Made by a program: the position numbers and the translations under genes. Under the pieces are notes generated by a model. That model was not told where the DNA came from and did no database searches. It saw nothing but the letters and a program-made list of their open reading frames with translations. DNA of 64,000 nucleotides. Source: Kamptonema formosum PCC 10802. Its GTDB lineage: Bacteria > Cyanobacteriota > Cyanobacteriia > Cyanobacteriales > Oscillatoriaceae. Shown piece by piece: positions 19,606-28,152 of this stretch (positions within the stretch are counted from its first letter, which is position 1; the number at the start of each line of letters is the position of its first letter). The stretch covers positions 5,500,629 to 5,564,628 of the forward strand of contig NZ_KB235948.1 of NCBI RefSeq assembly GCF_000332335.1, read 5' to 3'.

Positions 19606-20256
19606 ATGAAAGCTAAATTCATCGCTCAAGTTTTGCTGGGTGCTGTTATGTTTACTGGCGCTTTTGCCCCACAAGCTCATGCAGGACAGCAGGCGGGTAC
19701 ATACAGCAGCACACAAAGCGGTACATATAGCGGTACATACACCGGTTCCTACAGCGGTTCCTACGAGAGTTCCTACGGCGTTGCCTCCAGCGGTTCGTGC
19801 GGCAATTCATCCAGCAGTCCGTGCAGCGGCGGTTCCTATAGCAACCAGCCAATCGTTGCCTGCGATACCTCCAATCCTCATCTTCCCAAGACTGTTTCAA
19901 CCCGCACCGGTCGCGCACTGTTTGTTTGGACAACGACGCTTGGGGACTGGGACCCTCTCAGCCGCTGTCAAGCCGTTACTGACCGGCTGAACAACCAGGC
20001 GAAAAAGAATGGCGGCACTCTGAAGGGTTTGATTTTTAACGTGGGGACAGTGAACACACAAACAGTGGTTTGTGTCACCAGCGCCAGCCAACCTCGCTGC
20101 AATTCTTCTAATCTGATTTTCACCATGAAGCCAGAGAACGCTTATAACGCCGGTGAAGTTATCGACCAGCTGCGAAATCGGATTGAGGGGCTGGCCAGCG
20201 GTCGTCCTGTGATTGAGAGTGAAGCCAAGAAAGGGGTAGATGCCGGTCAGTTCTAA
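19606..20256 (+). CDS. COP23-like secreted protein 1, with Gly/Ser/Tyr-rich insert
   Basis: 216 aa. A signal peptide (residues 1-26, MKAKFIAQVLLGAVMFTGAF then a QAHA-G site) is followed by a low-complexity insert (about 28-82) of repeated SGTYSGTY/SGSY units. The COP23 (circadian oscillating protein) domain covers about 83-205: paired Cys positions in VACDTS, SRCQAVTDRLNNQ, TVVCVTS and PRCNSS, and the TRTGRALFVW core. COP23 was described in Cyanothece as a membrane-associated protein whose level oscillates; its biochemical role is unknown. This copy is the first of three tandem paralogues and the only one with the long Ser/Gly/Tyr insert. A trypsin-like protease and a subtilase follow. Confidence 0.85.
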   Translation: MKAKFIAQVLLGAVMFTGAFAPQAHAGQQAGTYSSTQSGTYSGTYTGSYSGSYESSYGVASSGSCGNSSSSPCSGGSYSNQPIVACDTSNPHLPKTVSTRTGRALFVWTTTLGDWDPLSRCQAVTDRLNNQAKKNGGTLKGLIFNVGTVNTQTVVCVTSASQPRCNSSNLIFTMKPENAYNAGEVIDQLRNRIEGLASGRPVIESEAKKGVDAGQF

Positions 20257-21002
20257 AGCCGGCAGCGGCACTTCTTTCCCATCAGAGAACTGCCCTCGGT
20301 GTCAGGCCAATGGTGCATCCCGCGTTTGGAATAGTGCCGGGTAGAGACCGTACATATACGGTTTCTAGATATTTAGGAATATTAGCCGGCACCAGCGGAT
20401 GGCAGGTGGCTATCACCCTACTGTTGAATCTGCCATCCTATACGATATCGTAAAGGGGAACATCGGGCTGGAATTTGCCCTGGGTATTGACTTTATCCTG
20501 GGCAAGCCAGTCCATTTTTATTGGCCGAACTTTTGCGCGTAATAATCCTTATTGCGCCCCCATTCAAAATATTAGGGATAGGGGCGTATGAACTGCTTTC
20601 AAGAAAAGTAATAAAGACCGGACAGATTTGCTTAAGTTCCGCCTTTCACAAAAAAACAATAATTCCTTTTTGTCTCTGTAAAAATATAACAAGCTAGATT
20701 TTTTTATATGGTTTTTACGAGCGGGAACATCAGGGAATACGCTCCGGTCATTAGGAGAGAAAGCTGTAGAGGAAAGCGAGCGCAAACGGCGCAAATAAAA
20801 AAGCTGACAATATGGCTGGTCACTGTTCAAATTTAGAGTGTGATAAGGGCGAGCGCAATGCTCGAAGCACTCGTTAGATGAAACTAAAGGTCATAGCTTA
20901 TCTGGGCGATACACTGCGCTTTAGCTTAGCGGAAACCTGAGGATTAATCTGATTGAATTAGCTTCATTTCTGTTCATCAGGTAAGTGATTGAGGATTTCA
21001 GA
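20257..21002. other. Intergenic region between COP23-like genes 1 and 2
   Basis: It holds a 3-prime palindrome (20341-20368) and the duplicated leader of gene 2: CTCCGGTCATTAGGAGAGAAAGC words at about 20742-20764, the block at 20844-20880, and the block at 20975-20998. The minus-strand frame at 20564-20830 is not supported by any family. Confidence 0.6.
20341..20368. repeat. 28-bp imperfect palindrome after COP23-like gene 1
   Basis: GTAGAGACCGTACATATACG then GTTTCTAG. A related palindrome sits at the equivalent place after each paralogue (21609-21636 and 22655-22682). Confidence 0.8.
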
Positions 21003-21524
21003 ATGCAACGTAAATTCATGGCTCAATTTTTGCTGGGTGCTGTCATTTTCACTGGGGCATTTGCCTTAAAAGCTGAAGCGGGCTCCAACCAGCCGAGTCC
21101 CAGCAATCCCAGCCAACAGCCTGCCTTTTCCTGCGACACCTCCAGTGGGATTCCCAAGACTGTTTCAAACCGAACCAATCGCACGCTATTTGAGTGGAAT
21201 AACTATCGGAACCCTCACCAACAGTGCGCGTCAGTGACTAATCGGCTGAACAATCTTGTGCGGCGCAATGGAGGCTCTACGCAGGGCTTGTTTTTAAAGG
21301 CCGGACTGGTGAACAATCAAACCGTTGTTTGTGTGGGAACCGTGGCTCAATTTGGCTGCAATTCCGGGAATACTGTGGTCAACATAACTCAAGGCAATCA
21401 AAGCACCATCACCAACGCCGGTGACGTTGTTGAACCGCTACAAGATCAGATTTCCGATCTGATCAGCGGGGAGGCGGCGATTCAGAGTGGCGGCAAGAAA
21501 GGGGTATCTCTCGGTAACTTCTAA
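21003..21524 (+). CDS. COP23-like secreted protein 2
   Basis: 173 aa. Signal peptide MQRKFMAQFLLGAVIFTGAF with a KAEAG cleavage region, then a short Asn/Pro/Ser linker and the COP23 domain with Cys in FSCDTS, QQCASVTNRLNN, TVVCVGT and FGCNSG. The frame could open at a GTG at 20985, but the ATG at 21003 aligns with both paralogues and follows the shared GAGG leader. It is closest to gene 3 (shared ending VVNITQGNQSTITNAGDVV). All three may be exported cell-envelope or periplasmic proteins with two disulfides. Function unknown. Confidence 0.85.
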   Translation: MQRKFMAQFLLGAVIFTGAFALKAEAGSNQPSPSNPSQQPAFSCDTSSGIPKTVSNRTNRTLFEWNNYRNPHQQCASVTNRLNNLVRRNGGSTQGLFLKAGLVNNQTVVCVGTVAQFGCNSGNTVVNITQGNQSTITNAGDVVEPLQDQISDLISGEAAIQSGGKKGVSLGNF

Positions 21525-21608
21525 AGCCGGGTGCGGCGGTTCTTTGTAATCAAATAGCTGCCGCCTCCGTCAGGCAAATGTAGCGCCAAGCGTTGGAAAA
21601 AACGCCCG

Positions 21609-21636
21609 GTAGAGACGCGATATGTCGCGTCTCTAC
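21609..21636. repeat. 28-bp palindrome after COP23-like gene 2
   Basis: 12-bp perfect arms GTAGAGACGCGA / TCGCGTCTCTAC around a TATG loop. Confidence 0.9.
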
Positions 21637-21639
21637 ATG

Positions 21640-21672
21640 AGAAACCCGGTTTCTTAAAGAAACCGGGTTTTT
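21640..21672. terminator. AGAAACCCGGTTTCT palindrome pair, possible hairpin
   Basis: AGAAACCCGGTTTCT, 3 bases, then AGAAACCGGGTTTTT. The two halves can pair as one long hairpin followed by T-rich sequence. It lies about 120 bp after gene 2 and belongs to a dispersed family. Confidence 0.45.
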
Positions 21673-22057
21673 GGCGCGTACTTCATTCAAATGACAGCCA
21701 ATTTTAGGCTATTTTTAGAGGCTTTCTAAAAAAAACGAGAGAGGTGATGTCAGGTTAAAATTTTTCCTAGATTGGGTTAGAAAGTGGGAACCTCAGTAAA
21801 TTAACTCCGGTCATTAGGAGAGAAAGCTGCAGAGGAAAGCAAGCGCAAACAGCGCAAAGAAAGCAGAACTCCTGGCTGGAAAGAGGTCAATTATTAGGGC
21901 AATAGTGGCGAGCGGAATGCTCTAAGTAGTTCTTAGATAAAACTGGACGCCATCGCTGAGCGGGGTGATTAAATGCGCTTTTGCTAGGCGGCAAAATTGA
22001 TCTAATAAAAGAGCCTAATTTTTTGTAAAACATCAGGTAAGTGATTGAGGATTCGTT

Positions 22058-22570
22058 ATGCAACCTAAATTCATGGTTCAATTTGTGCTGGGTGCTCTGA
22101 TTTTTACCGGTGGATTTGCCTTAAAAGCTGAAGCGGGATACCACCAGCCGCGTCCCAGCCAACAGGCTGCCTTTTCCTGCGATATCTCCTCTCCGACTCC
22201 CAAAATTGTTTCAAACCGAACCCGTCGCACGCTGTTTACCTGGGGAGACCGGCACAACGGCCAACAACCGTGCGCGGCAGCCACTAATCGCTTGAACAGT
22301 CAGGTGCGCCGGAACGGGAACACTACGAAGGGGTTAGTTTTTAACGCCGGCGTAGTCAACAATCAAACAGTGGTTTGTGTGGGCACCGTCACTCAATTTG
22401 GCTGCAATGCTGGGAATACTGTTGTCAATATCTCTCAAGGCAATCAAAGCAGCATCACCAACGCCGGTGACGTGATGGCCCAACTGCAACCCCAGATTCA
22501 GGATATTGCCAGCGGGCGTCCTGTGGTTCAGACTAAAGCCACTGACTGTGTGGATGCTTCTGAGTTCTAA
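22058..22570 (+). CDS. COP23-like secreted protein 3
   Basis: 170 aa. Signal peptide MQPKFMVQFVLGALIFTGGF with a KAEAG site, then the COP23 domain: FSCDIS, TRRTLFTWGDR, QPCAAATNRLNSQ, TVVCVGTVTQ and FGCNAG. Nearly every conserved Cys and the W-containing core match copies 1 and 2. It has the same 24-bp leader block ending four bases before ATG. A trypsin-like protease gene follows 296 bp downstream on the same strand. Function unknown; circadian or growth-phase control is only a family inference. Confidence 0.85.
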   Translation: MQPKFMVQFVLGALIFTGGFALKAEAGYHQPRPSQQAAFSCDISSPTPKIVSNRTRRTLFTWGDRHNGQQPCAAATNRLNSQVRRNGNTTKGLVFNAGVVNNQTVVCVGTVTQFGCNAGNTVVNISQGNQSSITNAGDVMAQLQPQIQDIASGRPVVQTKATDCVDASEF

Positions 22571-22654
22571 AGCCAGGGGCGGCGGTTTTTTCTAAAAAAA
22601 TAACTGCCGTCGCCATCAGGGAAATGTAGCATCTAGCGTTTGTCAAAACGCACG

Positions 22655-22682
22655 GTAGGGACCGTACATGTACGGTCCCTAC
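22655..22682. repeat. 28-bp perfect palindrome after COP23-like gene 3
   Basis: GTAGGGACCGTACA and its exact reverse complement, back to back. Same class as the palindromes at 20341 and 21609. Confidence 0.92.
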
Positions 22683-22866
22683 AAACTTAATAATATTAGC
22701 CTCACAGGCAGATGAAAGTTCGCGGTTGCCGTACCTGCGAGCGGGTGATGCTATACTAGCGAACAGAGGAATGCGCCGGGCTGGAACTTCCCTGGAGAGT
22801 TGACTGTCTCTAGGGAGAGCCGGCACATTTCTCTTTTGTAAACGCTACAGCATCTTTGAGGTACTT

Positions 22867-23718
22867 GTGAGTTTACTGTCAAGCGCTTTTGGTTTCTGGC
22901 CAGTGTTCGTCCTGGCGTCCGCTGTGAGTGACTTGTCGCAGTTTCCGGCAACTCAGCTTATATCTAACGCTCGGTCGGAATTTAGCCCGCCGGCAATTTT
23001 TCCAGCGCAATATGCGCCCGGTCGCCCTTTGGCAGCGGTGCCGGTGCCAGAGATTGCCAGGCAAGTGAGTGTGAGGATTTTAAGTGAGAGAGATGCTGGG
23101 TCGGGGGCGATCGTTCAGCGTCTGGGCCAGACTTATACCGTGCTGACTTGCGCTCATGTGCTGGCGTACAGCCGCAAAAGTAGCTATACTGTCCTGACAC
23201 CCGATGGGAGCCGGCACACCGCAACTAGGCTGAGCTCTATTCAGTTTGGGGATGCGGATTTAGCCCTGCTGGAGTTTACCAGCAACAGATCCTATGAAGT
23301 TGCGGCGCTGGGCAACTCGAATTCCCTGTCGGTGGGCGAGCCGGTTTATGCGGCGGGATTCCCCAACAGCGAATCGGTTAATTTGGATGGGGATGGAGGT
23401 GACTGGGGGCTGCGAACCTATCGCTTGACAAATGGCCGAGTGGGAATGCTGCTGCAGCGATCTCTCGATCGGGGCTACCAGCTGGGTTACACGAATGAAA
23501 TCGAAGAGGGGATGAGTGGCGGGCCGATTCTGGATAGCAAGGGCCGATTGATTGGAATTAATGGGCGGCTGAAATATTCGCTTGCCGGTATTGACGCATA
23601 CACCCTTGCCGATGGATCTGTGCCATCTCAGGCGCAATTCCAGCAGATGGAAGCCTTGAGTTGGGCGATCCCGATTGCCACCTTTGAGGAAATGGCTGGG
23701 CAGTGGCTGGGTTTGTAG
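22867..23718 (+). CDS. Trypsin-like (S1/HtrA-type) serine protease, secreted
   Basis: 283 aa from a GTG start supported by GAGG eight bases upstream. A hydrophobic N-terminus (about residues 5-20) suggests export. The chymotrypsin-fold triad is visible: His97 in LTCAHVL, Asp129 or Asp131 in GDADLALLEF, and Ser217 in EGMSGGPILD. There is no PDZ domain, so it is a minimal HtrA-like protease. It directly follows the COP23-like cluster; I infer co-function or processing of those secreted proteins, but no cleavage link is shown. An alternative is a housekeeping periplasmic protease. Confidence 0.87.
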   Translation: MSLLSSAFGFWPVFVLASAVSDLSQFPATQLISNARSEFSPPAIFPAQYAPGRPLAAVPVPEIARQVSVRILSERDAGSGAIVQRLGQTYTVLTCAHVLAYSRKSSYTVLTPDGSRHTATRLSSIQFGDADLALLEFTSNRSYEVAALGNSNSLSVGEPVYAAGFPNSESVNLDGDGGDWGLRTYRLTNGRVGMLLQRSLDRGYQLGYTNEIEEGMSGGPILDSKGRLIGINGRLKYSLAGIDAYTLADGSVPSQAQFQQMEALSWAIPIATFEEMAGQWLGL

Positions 23719-24077
23719 CGGGAGGGGGGAAAACTGGGGTTCTTGACCGGCGCGCTTGTCGTAAGGTACAGTTAGGAAATATCATGTCCGGTAGCGACAG
23801 GCGTGTGGCGGCAAGGGTTTATGGCGTCCCTACAATAAATTTGCAATCGGAATGCCGACGGATATGATAGAATTCAATTTTGGCGCTCTTTTCTGGCACC
23901 TCGCAGCTTTGTCGCTCCACCCAACCTCCGTTTTAAGGGAGGGAGAGATAGCAAGCCGCCCTTTTTAAGGAGGATTGGGGGTGGGTCAAGTGTGGGACTG
24001 GTTCGCGAAACAAAAATTGCTTCTTTGTCATCGCCTCAATCGCATAAAATTAGATGTGAAGAAACATTGGCAGGGTC
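23719..24077. other. Intergenic region before the subtilase gene
   Basis: No gene. It carries low-complexity words AAGGGAGGGAGAG and TTTTTAAGGAGGATTGGGG of a type common between cyanobacterial genes. There is no clear promoter. Confidence 0.5.
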
Positions 24078-26276
24078 ATGCTAGAGATCGGCGATCTGTT
24101 CAACAACGGCTATTATCTCGCTCAAAACCCGGATGTGGCCCAGGCTGTGGCTGCCGGCGCAACCACGGCGCTCAACCACTTCACTCAGTTCGGTCAATTT
24201 GAGCGCCGCAACCCCAGCGGTCTATTTGATACGACGTTCTATCTGCGCTCTAACCCAGACGTGGCAAATGCCGTCAGCAAAGGCGGGACGTCGGCGGTTC
24301 AGCACTTTATCAATTTCGGTCAATTCGAGGGGCGCAACCCCACTTCCCTATTTGATACGAGTTTTTATCTGGCAGACAATCCAGATGTGAAAAATGCCGT
24401 CAGCAGGAGCTTGACGGGGTATGAACACTTCGTCGATGCCGGTCAGTTCGAGAGGCGCGACCCCAACGCCCTCTTCGATACGAAATTTTATCTGGCATAT
24501 TACCCCGACGTGGAAAACGCTGTCAGCCAAAATTTGACGACGGCTTACCAGCACTTCAGCCAGTTTGGTAAATTTGAGCGGCGGGACCCGATTGCGGAGT
24601 TCAATACATCTTATTATCTCCAGAACAATCCAGATGTGGCGGCTGCAGTGCAGCGAGACGAAATCACCGGCATAGAGCACTTCGATCTTTACGGTCAGTA
24701 TGAAGGGCGGAGTCCGAGTGCTGATTTCCCGACGGGAGCTTATTTGCAAGTGAACCCAGATGTGGCGGCAGCGGTGAGAGCCGGTGCGCTGACGGCGATT
24801 AAACACTACCTTCAATATGGGGAAAATGAAGGACGCCGGTTTATCGAGGTAGCTGCTGAAGAGGATCTCCGCCGCGCCACCAATGCCGGCACCCTCAGCG
24901 CTACGCCAAAGGTTCAGAATGCGGTTACCACGACAGAAATCGATAATGCTTTTAAGGAGGTTTACACGTTTACCCTGTCGGGCACCAGCAACCTTAACAT
25001 CCAACTCCAAGGGATAGCCGAGGCGGATATTGGCATTGAAATCGGTCGGGACATTGGCAATAATGACATTATCGAAGGCAGAGATATTTTCTTTAATTCC
25101 CTAGCGAACTTCGATTCCACGCTAGATCAGGTGAAGCAGTCCGTGCTGCTTCCGGGAACTTACTTTATCCGCATAACGCGGAATAAAGACTTGCCGAATT
25201 ACACCCTGAGCCTGTCGGCAACCCCGGCAGCGCTCCCAACACTGACGGAGTTTGACCCTAATTTGGGGAACGGTCTGGTGGATGCTAAAAAGGCCGTTGA
25301 GGGGGCGATTAAGAGCGCGAATCCCAGCGCTGCCGCTCTCAGTAGCGCTGCCGCTCTCACTCAAACAGATGGAGAGAACTTTGAGGATCTGAACTTAATT
25401 AATGTTGCGCCGGTCTGGAATGCCGGCTTTACCGGCGAGGGCGTCAAGGTCGCGGTGATCGATAATGGGGTTGACTACAATCACCTGGATTTGAAGCGCA
25501 ATATTGTGACTAGCGCCGGCTATGACTTTGCGGATAAGGACAGTAACCCCCTGCCCGGACCCCGGGAGACGGCGAGCACCACGAACCCCGAACAGTTCGA
25601 CGCCAGCGAACACGGCACTCATGTAGCGGGAATTGTCGCAGCAGCCAGAAATGGGATTGGCACGACTGGGGTGGCTTATGAGGCGCAGATTCTGCCTCTA
25701 AAGGTGCGCGAGAATGCTAAAGATCCCTACGATCTGTCTGCTGCGGCGGTGGCTGAATCAATTAACTATGCTGTCGCGCAAGGGGCTAAGGTGATCAATC
25801 TCAGCTTGAGTTTGCCTACTGCTAACGATACCATAACGGCTGCGGTTAAAGATGCCGTATCGAAAGGTGTTGTGGTTGTGGCTGCTGCAGGCAATCAAGG
25901 GGGACAAGACACCAACTTTCCGGCATCTTTGGCTGCAGATCCTAACATTCCCGGCGTGATTGCTGTGGGCGCTGTGGATGAGGACAAGCAGCAGGCTGAG
26001 TTAAGCAATCTTCCCACACTGAATGGAGAAGCAGCACCGGCGCTGAAATTCGTGGTAGCGCCCGGGGTGGGGGTTTTGTCCACGACGGGGGACCGAGAGT
26101 ATAAAACCACGAATGGCACCTCTCAGGCGACTCCCCACGTTGCCGGTGTTGTGGCGCTGATGCTGCAGGCGAATCCCAACCTGACGCCGGTGCAAGTTGT
26201 GGATATTTTGACTGGGGAAGCCACGACTCTCGTGGGGCTGAGTGACTTCCCCAGACCCGAGACAGCAATCGCCTAG
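24078..26276 (+). CDS. Subtilase (S8) with six N-terminal FDxxFYLxxNPDV repeats and PPC-like domain
   Basis: 732 aa. Residues 6-258 are six repeats of 41-42 aa with the theme FDTxFYLxxNPDVxxAV ... HFxxFGQFEGRxP, a module seen in large cyanobacterial exoproteins. Residues about 290-385 look like a pre-peptidase C-terminal (PPC) beta domain (YTFTLSGTSNLNIQL ... GTYFIRI). The S8 catalytic domain covers about 450-715: Asp462 in VAVIDNG, His512 in EHGTHVAGI, the oxyanion Asn in AAAGNQG and Ser682 in NGTSQATPHVAG. All catalytic residues are intact. There is no N-terminal signal peptide, so if exported it must use a non-Sec route; type I export is a guess. The upstream secreted protease and COP23 genes suggest an extracellular-protein locus. 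Confidence 0.9.
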   Translation: MLEIGDLFNNGYYLAQNPDVAQAVAAGATTALNHFTQFGQFERRNPSGLFDTTFYLRSNPDVANAVSKGGTSAVQHFINFGQFEGRNPTSLFDTSFYLADNPDVKNAVSRSLTGYEHFVDAGQFERRDPNALFDTKFYLAYYPDVENAVSQNLTTAYQHFSQFGKFERRDPIAEFNTSYYLQNNPDVAAAVQRDEITGIEHFDLYGQYEGRSPSADFPTGAYLQVNPDVAAAVRAGALTAIKHYLQYGENEGRRFIEVAAEEDLRRATNAGTLSATPKVQNAVTTTEIDNAFKEVYTFTLSGTSNLNIQLQGIAEADIGIEIGRDIGNNDIIEGRDIFFNSLANFDSTLDQVKQSVLLPGTYFIRITRNKDLPNYTLSLSATPAALPTLTEFDPNLGNGLVDAKKAVEGAIKSANPSAAALSSAAALTQTDGENFEDLNLINVAPVWNAGFTGEGVKVAVIDNGVDYNHLDLKRNIVTSAGYDFADKDSNPLPGPRETASTTNPEQFDASEHGTHVAGIVAAARNGIGTTGVAYEAQILPLKVRENAKDPYDLSAAAVAESINYAVAQGAKVINLSLSLPTANDTITAAVKDAVSKGVVVVAAAGNQGGQDTNFPASLAADPNIPGVIAVGAVDEDKQQAELSNLPTLNGEAAPALKFVVAPGVGVLSTTGDREYKTTNGTSQATPHVAGVVALMLQANPNLTPVQVVDILTGEATTLVGLSDFPRPETAIA

Positions 26277-26300
26277 TCGCCTTGCCAGAAATCGGATTTA

Positions 26301-26331
26301 GAAACCAGGTTTCTTTCAGAAACCTGGTTTC
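26301..26331. terminator. Convergent hairpin between subtilase and GNAT genes
   Basis: 13-bp perfect arms GAAACCAGGTTTC and GAAACCTGGTTTC around TTTCA. It sits 25 bp after the subtilase stop and 20 bp after the GNAT stop on the other strand, so it could end transcription both ways. It is a variant of the dispersed AGAAACC palindrome. Confidence 0.6.
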
Positions 26332-26351
26332 TGGGGCTTATCTTTATAAAA

Positions 26352-26822
26352 CTAGGTTAAAGTCAACTTCATCTTTAACCCGTCTTGATTCTCTCCGTAA
26401 TAACTCTTCAGGCGAGCCACCCTGGAGAATCCAACCGACTCGTAAAGGGCGATAGCGCTGTTATTCTCCGCCTCCACCTCCAGGAACACCGCCTGGATAT
26501 TTTCCCTCCCCAGTTTATCCAAACATTCTAACATTAGTTTCTTGCCCAATCCCTGCCCTCGGAATTCAGCCTTAACCGCAAAACTGTACAATCTAGCCAC
26601 TTCTCCGCGACAGGTTTTTCGCTTCAAGATAATAGCATAAGCCGCCAGCGTTCCATTCAACCGCATCACATAGATATCTGTGCGTGGACTTTTCAGCAAA
26701 TAGGCGATCTGCTTCTTAGAAAAGGCTATCCCCTCTCTAAAACATTGAGCTTCTAGTGAGGCCAGATCGCTCTTATCTTCAAGGAGCGCTTTATCTATTT
26801 TACAGTCCAGAGCAAGCCCCAT
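26352..26822 (-). CDS. GNAT-family N-acetyltransferase (RimI-like)
   Basis: 156 aa, complete GNAT fold. The acetyl-CoA pyrophosphate loop is visible as FRGQGLGKKLM (about residues 87-97), preceded by the beta-strand RLYSFAVKAE and followed by VFLEVEAENNSAIALYESVG, which is like the RimI pattern. It probably acetylates a protein N-terminus or a small amine; the substrate is not predictable. The ATG at 26822 has AAGGGG about 10 bases upstream and lies 23 bp inside the preceding DUF2156 gene, so the two are translationally coupled and probably act together. Confidence 0.88.
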   Translation of the reverse strand: MGLALDCKIDKALLEDKSDLASLEAQCFREGIAFSKKQIAYLLKSPRTDIYVMRLNGTLAAYAIILKRKTCRGEVARLYSFAVKAEFRGQGLGKKLMLECLDKLGRENIQAVFLEVEAENNSAIALYESVGFSRVARLKSYYGENQDGLKMKLTLT

Positions 26823-27792
26823 TGATTTGCGCCCCTTTTCCGTAATAAAAATTAGCAGACCATTTGGGAATGCGAAACGCCGGACGGTAACTTTCCTTGC
26901 TCCAAGCTAAAGAAGGGATTTCGCAGTCGTCTCCAGCATTGCACCATTTGATATCGGCCCAGTACAGGCGGCAAAACTCGCTAAAAATGTATTGAGCGGA
27001 ACCCGTAAAATTTCTATCCGTTTTCTCAATCAGGACGCTAAATATGTCGGCACCGATCTTTTCCCCAAACGTAAAACCTACCACTTGGTCACTGGCATAT
27101 AACACCATGCCGGTGAGTCCTAAAGCCTCAGCATTCTGCAAAACACGCTTTGTGGCTGCTGTGTCTTGATAGCGCTTGAAGGCAATTTTTACCGAGTCTT
27201 GCACCTGCGGCTGCCAAATATCCAGCAGGTTCAGGCACTCTTCTATACGATCGGGGGTAAACCGCTCAGTGTAAATATTGCTGTATCTCCTCAGGAAAGC
27301 CGCGCGACTTTGCCGCTTGGAAGCCAGATCGCCCCCCTTTAAGTCTATCATCCGCTGCGTTTCATAGACATAATCGCCGCTGCGAACTGCCAGGTCAAAA
27401 AGTCCGAATTTGTCAGCCCATTCTCGGGGGACGTATTCCACATATAAGCTGGGCTGGTTAAATTGCTTGAAAAAGAACAAGCATTCTTCCAGCGCTGCTT
27501 CCTTGTCTCCAAATCCGACCGGCGGAAACACCATGAAGGGTTCTCCTCCTTGCATGGCAAACACACACAAGCAATCTCTGACGATTTTCCACCGGGTATC
27601 GCACACTTCACCCCACATGAACAGGTTGGCAAAAGTCGCATCGGATATGGGGGTCTGACTGGCGGACAGAAAGAAATCGAAAATCGGCTTATGCTCTAGC
27701 TCTAATTTTAATAAGCCGCTGCCCTCAAAATAGTCTTCGTCCTGCTCAACTGTAGCGTCGGATGTGTCACTCTTTGGCGATTGGTTTTGCAT
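26800..27792 (-). CDS. DUF2156 protein (phosphatidylglycerol lysyltransferase C-terminal-like, GNAT fold)
   Basis: 330 aa with the DUF2156/LPG-synthase C-terminal pattern: PISDATFANLFMW near residue 48, a central YETQRMIDLKGGDLASKRQ segment, and YIFSEFCRLYWADIKWCNAGDD near 270. Members lacking the membrane half of MprF are cytoplasmic GNAT-like proteins; some transfer aminoacyl groups, but the substrate is unknown here. No membrane segment is present. It is the first gene of a two-gene operon overlapping the RimI-like acetyltransferase by 23 bp. The ATG at 27792 is the only reasonable start. Confidence 0.82.
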   Translation of the reverse strand: MQNQSPKSDTSDATVEQDEDYFEGSGLLKLELEHKPIFDFFLSASQTPISDATFANLFMWGEVCDTRWKIVRDCLCVFAMQGGEPFMVFPPVGFGDKEAALEECLFFFKQFNQPSLYVEYVPREWADKFGLFDLAVRSGDYVYETQRMIDLKGGDLASKRQSRAAFLRRYSNIYTERFTPDRIEECLNLLDIWQPQVQDSVKIAFKRYQDTAATKRVLQNAEALGLTGMVLYASDQVVGFTFGEKIGADIFSVLIEKTDRNFTGSAQYIFSEFCRLYWADIKWCNAGDDCEIPSLAWSKESYRPAFRIPKWSANFYYGKGAQINGACSGL

Positions 27793-28152
27793 GGTTTACA
27801 GAAATTATAGCTCCCTAGAAGGCAAAGGTTTTGTTGGCTGTATTATAGCACGATCTCTGGCAAGGCATGTCAAATTTTTATGAAAAATTTTACCGCCCAT
27901 AAATCAGGGAGTCGCGAGGGAGAACGCACCACTTTTGTAGCGCGAGTCAGGAAGAAGGGTAGAGGGCGACAATCCCCTGTCATTCTCCCACCTTCCAGCT
28001 TCATCTTTTTCCCTTGCTTTTCCGGAAAGGGAACGAGACTTTTGCCCACTTTCCCTCCTGTAAATGGCCATTAGGTTGCTTCCTAATGACATCCCACACT
28101 CCATCGCCGCTGCACGGTGTGTTCCCCCCGGGGGGAACACACCCGGCTTCTT
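27793..28152. other. Intergenic region between DUF2156 gene and prfC
   Basis: No gene. A 22-bp perfect palindrome lies at 28119-28140, 13 bp after the prfC stop. The rest has no recognisable element. Confidence 0.6.
28119..28140 (-). terminator. 22-bp palindrome just after prfC
   Basis: GTGTTCCCCCC and its exact reverse complement, 13 bp beyond the prfC stop codon on the minus strand. There is no T-tract, so this is at best a weak terminator or a mRNA-end hairpin. Confidence 0.4.

Larger units (their letters stand above)
21525..22057. other. Intergenic region between COP23-like genes 2 and 3
   Basis: It contains a GC-rich inverted repeat right after the stop (GCGGCGGTTC ... AGCTGCCGCC), the palindrome at 21609-21636, a head-to-tail pair of the AGAAACC palindrome (21640-21672) and the duplicated leader of gene 3 (about 21797-22054). 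Confidence 0.65.
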
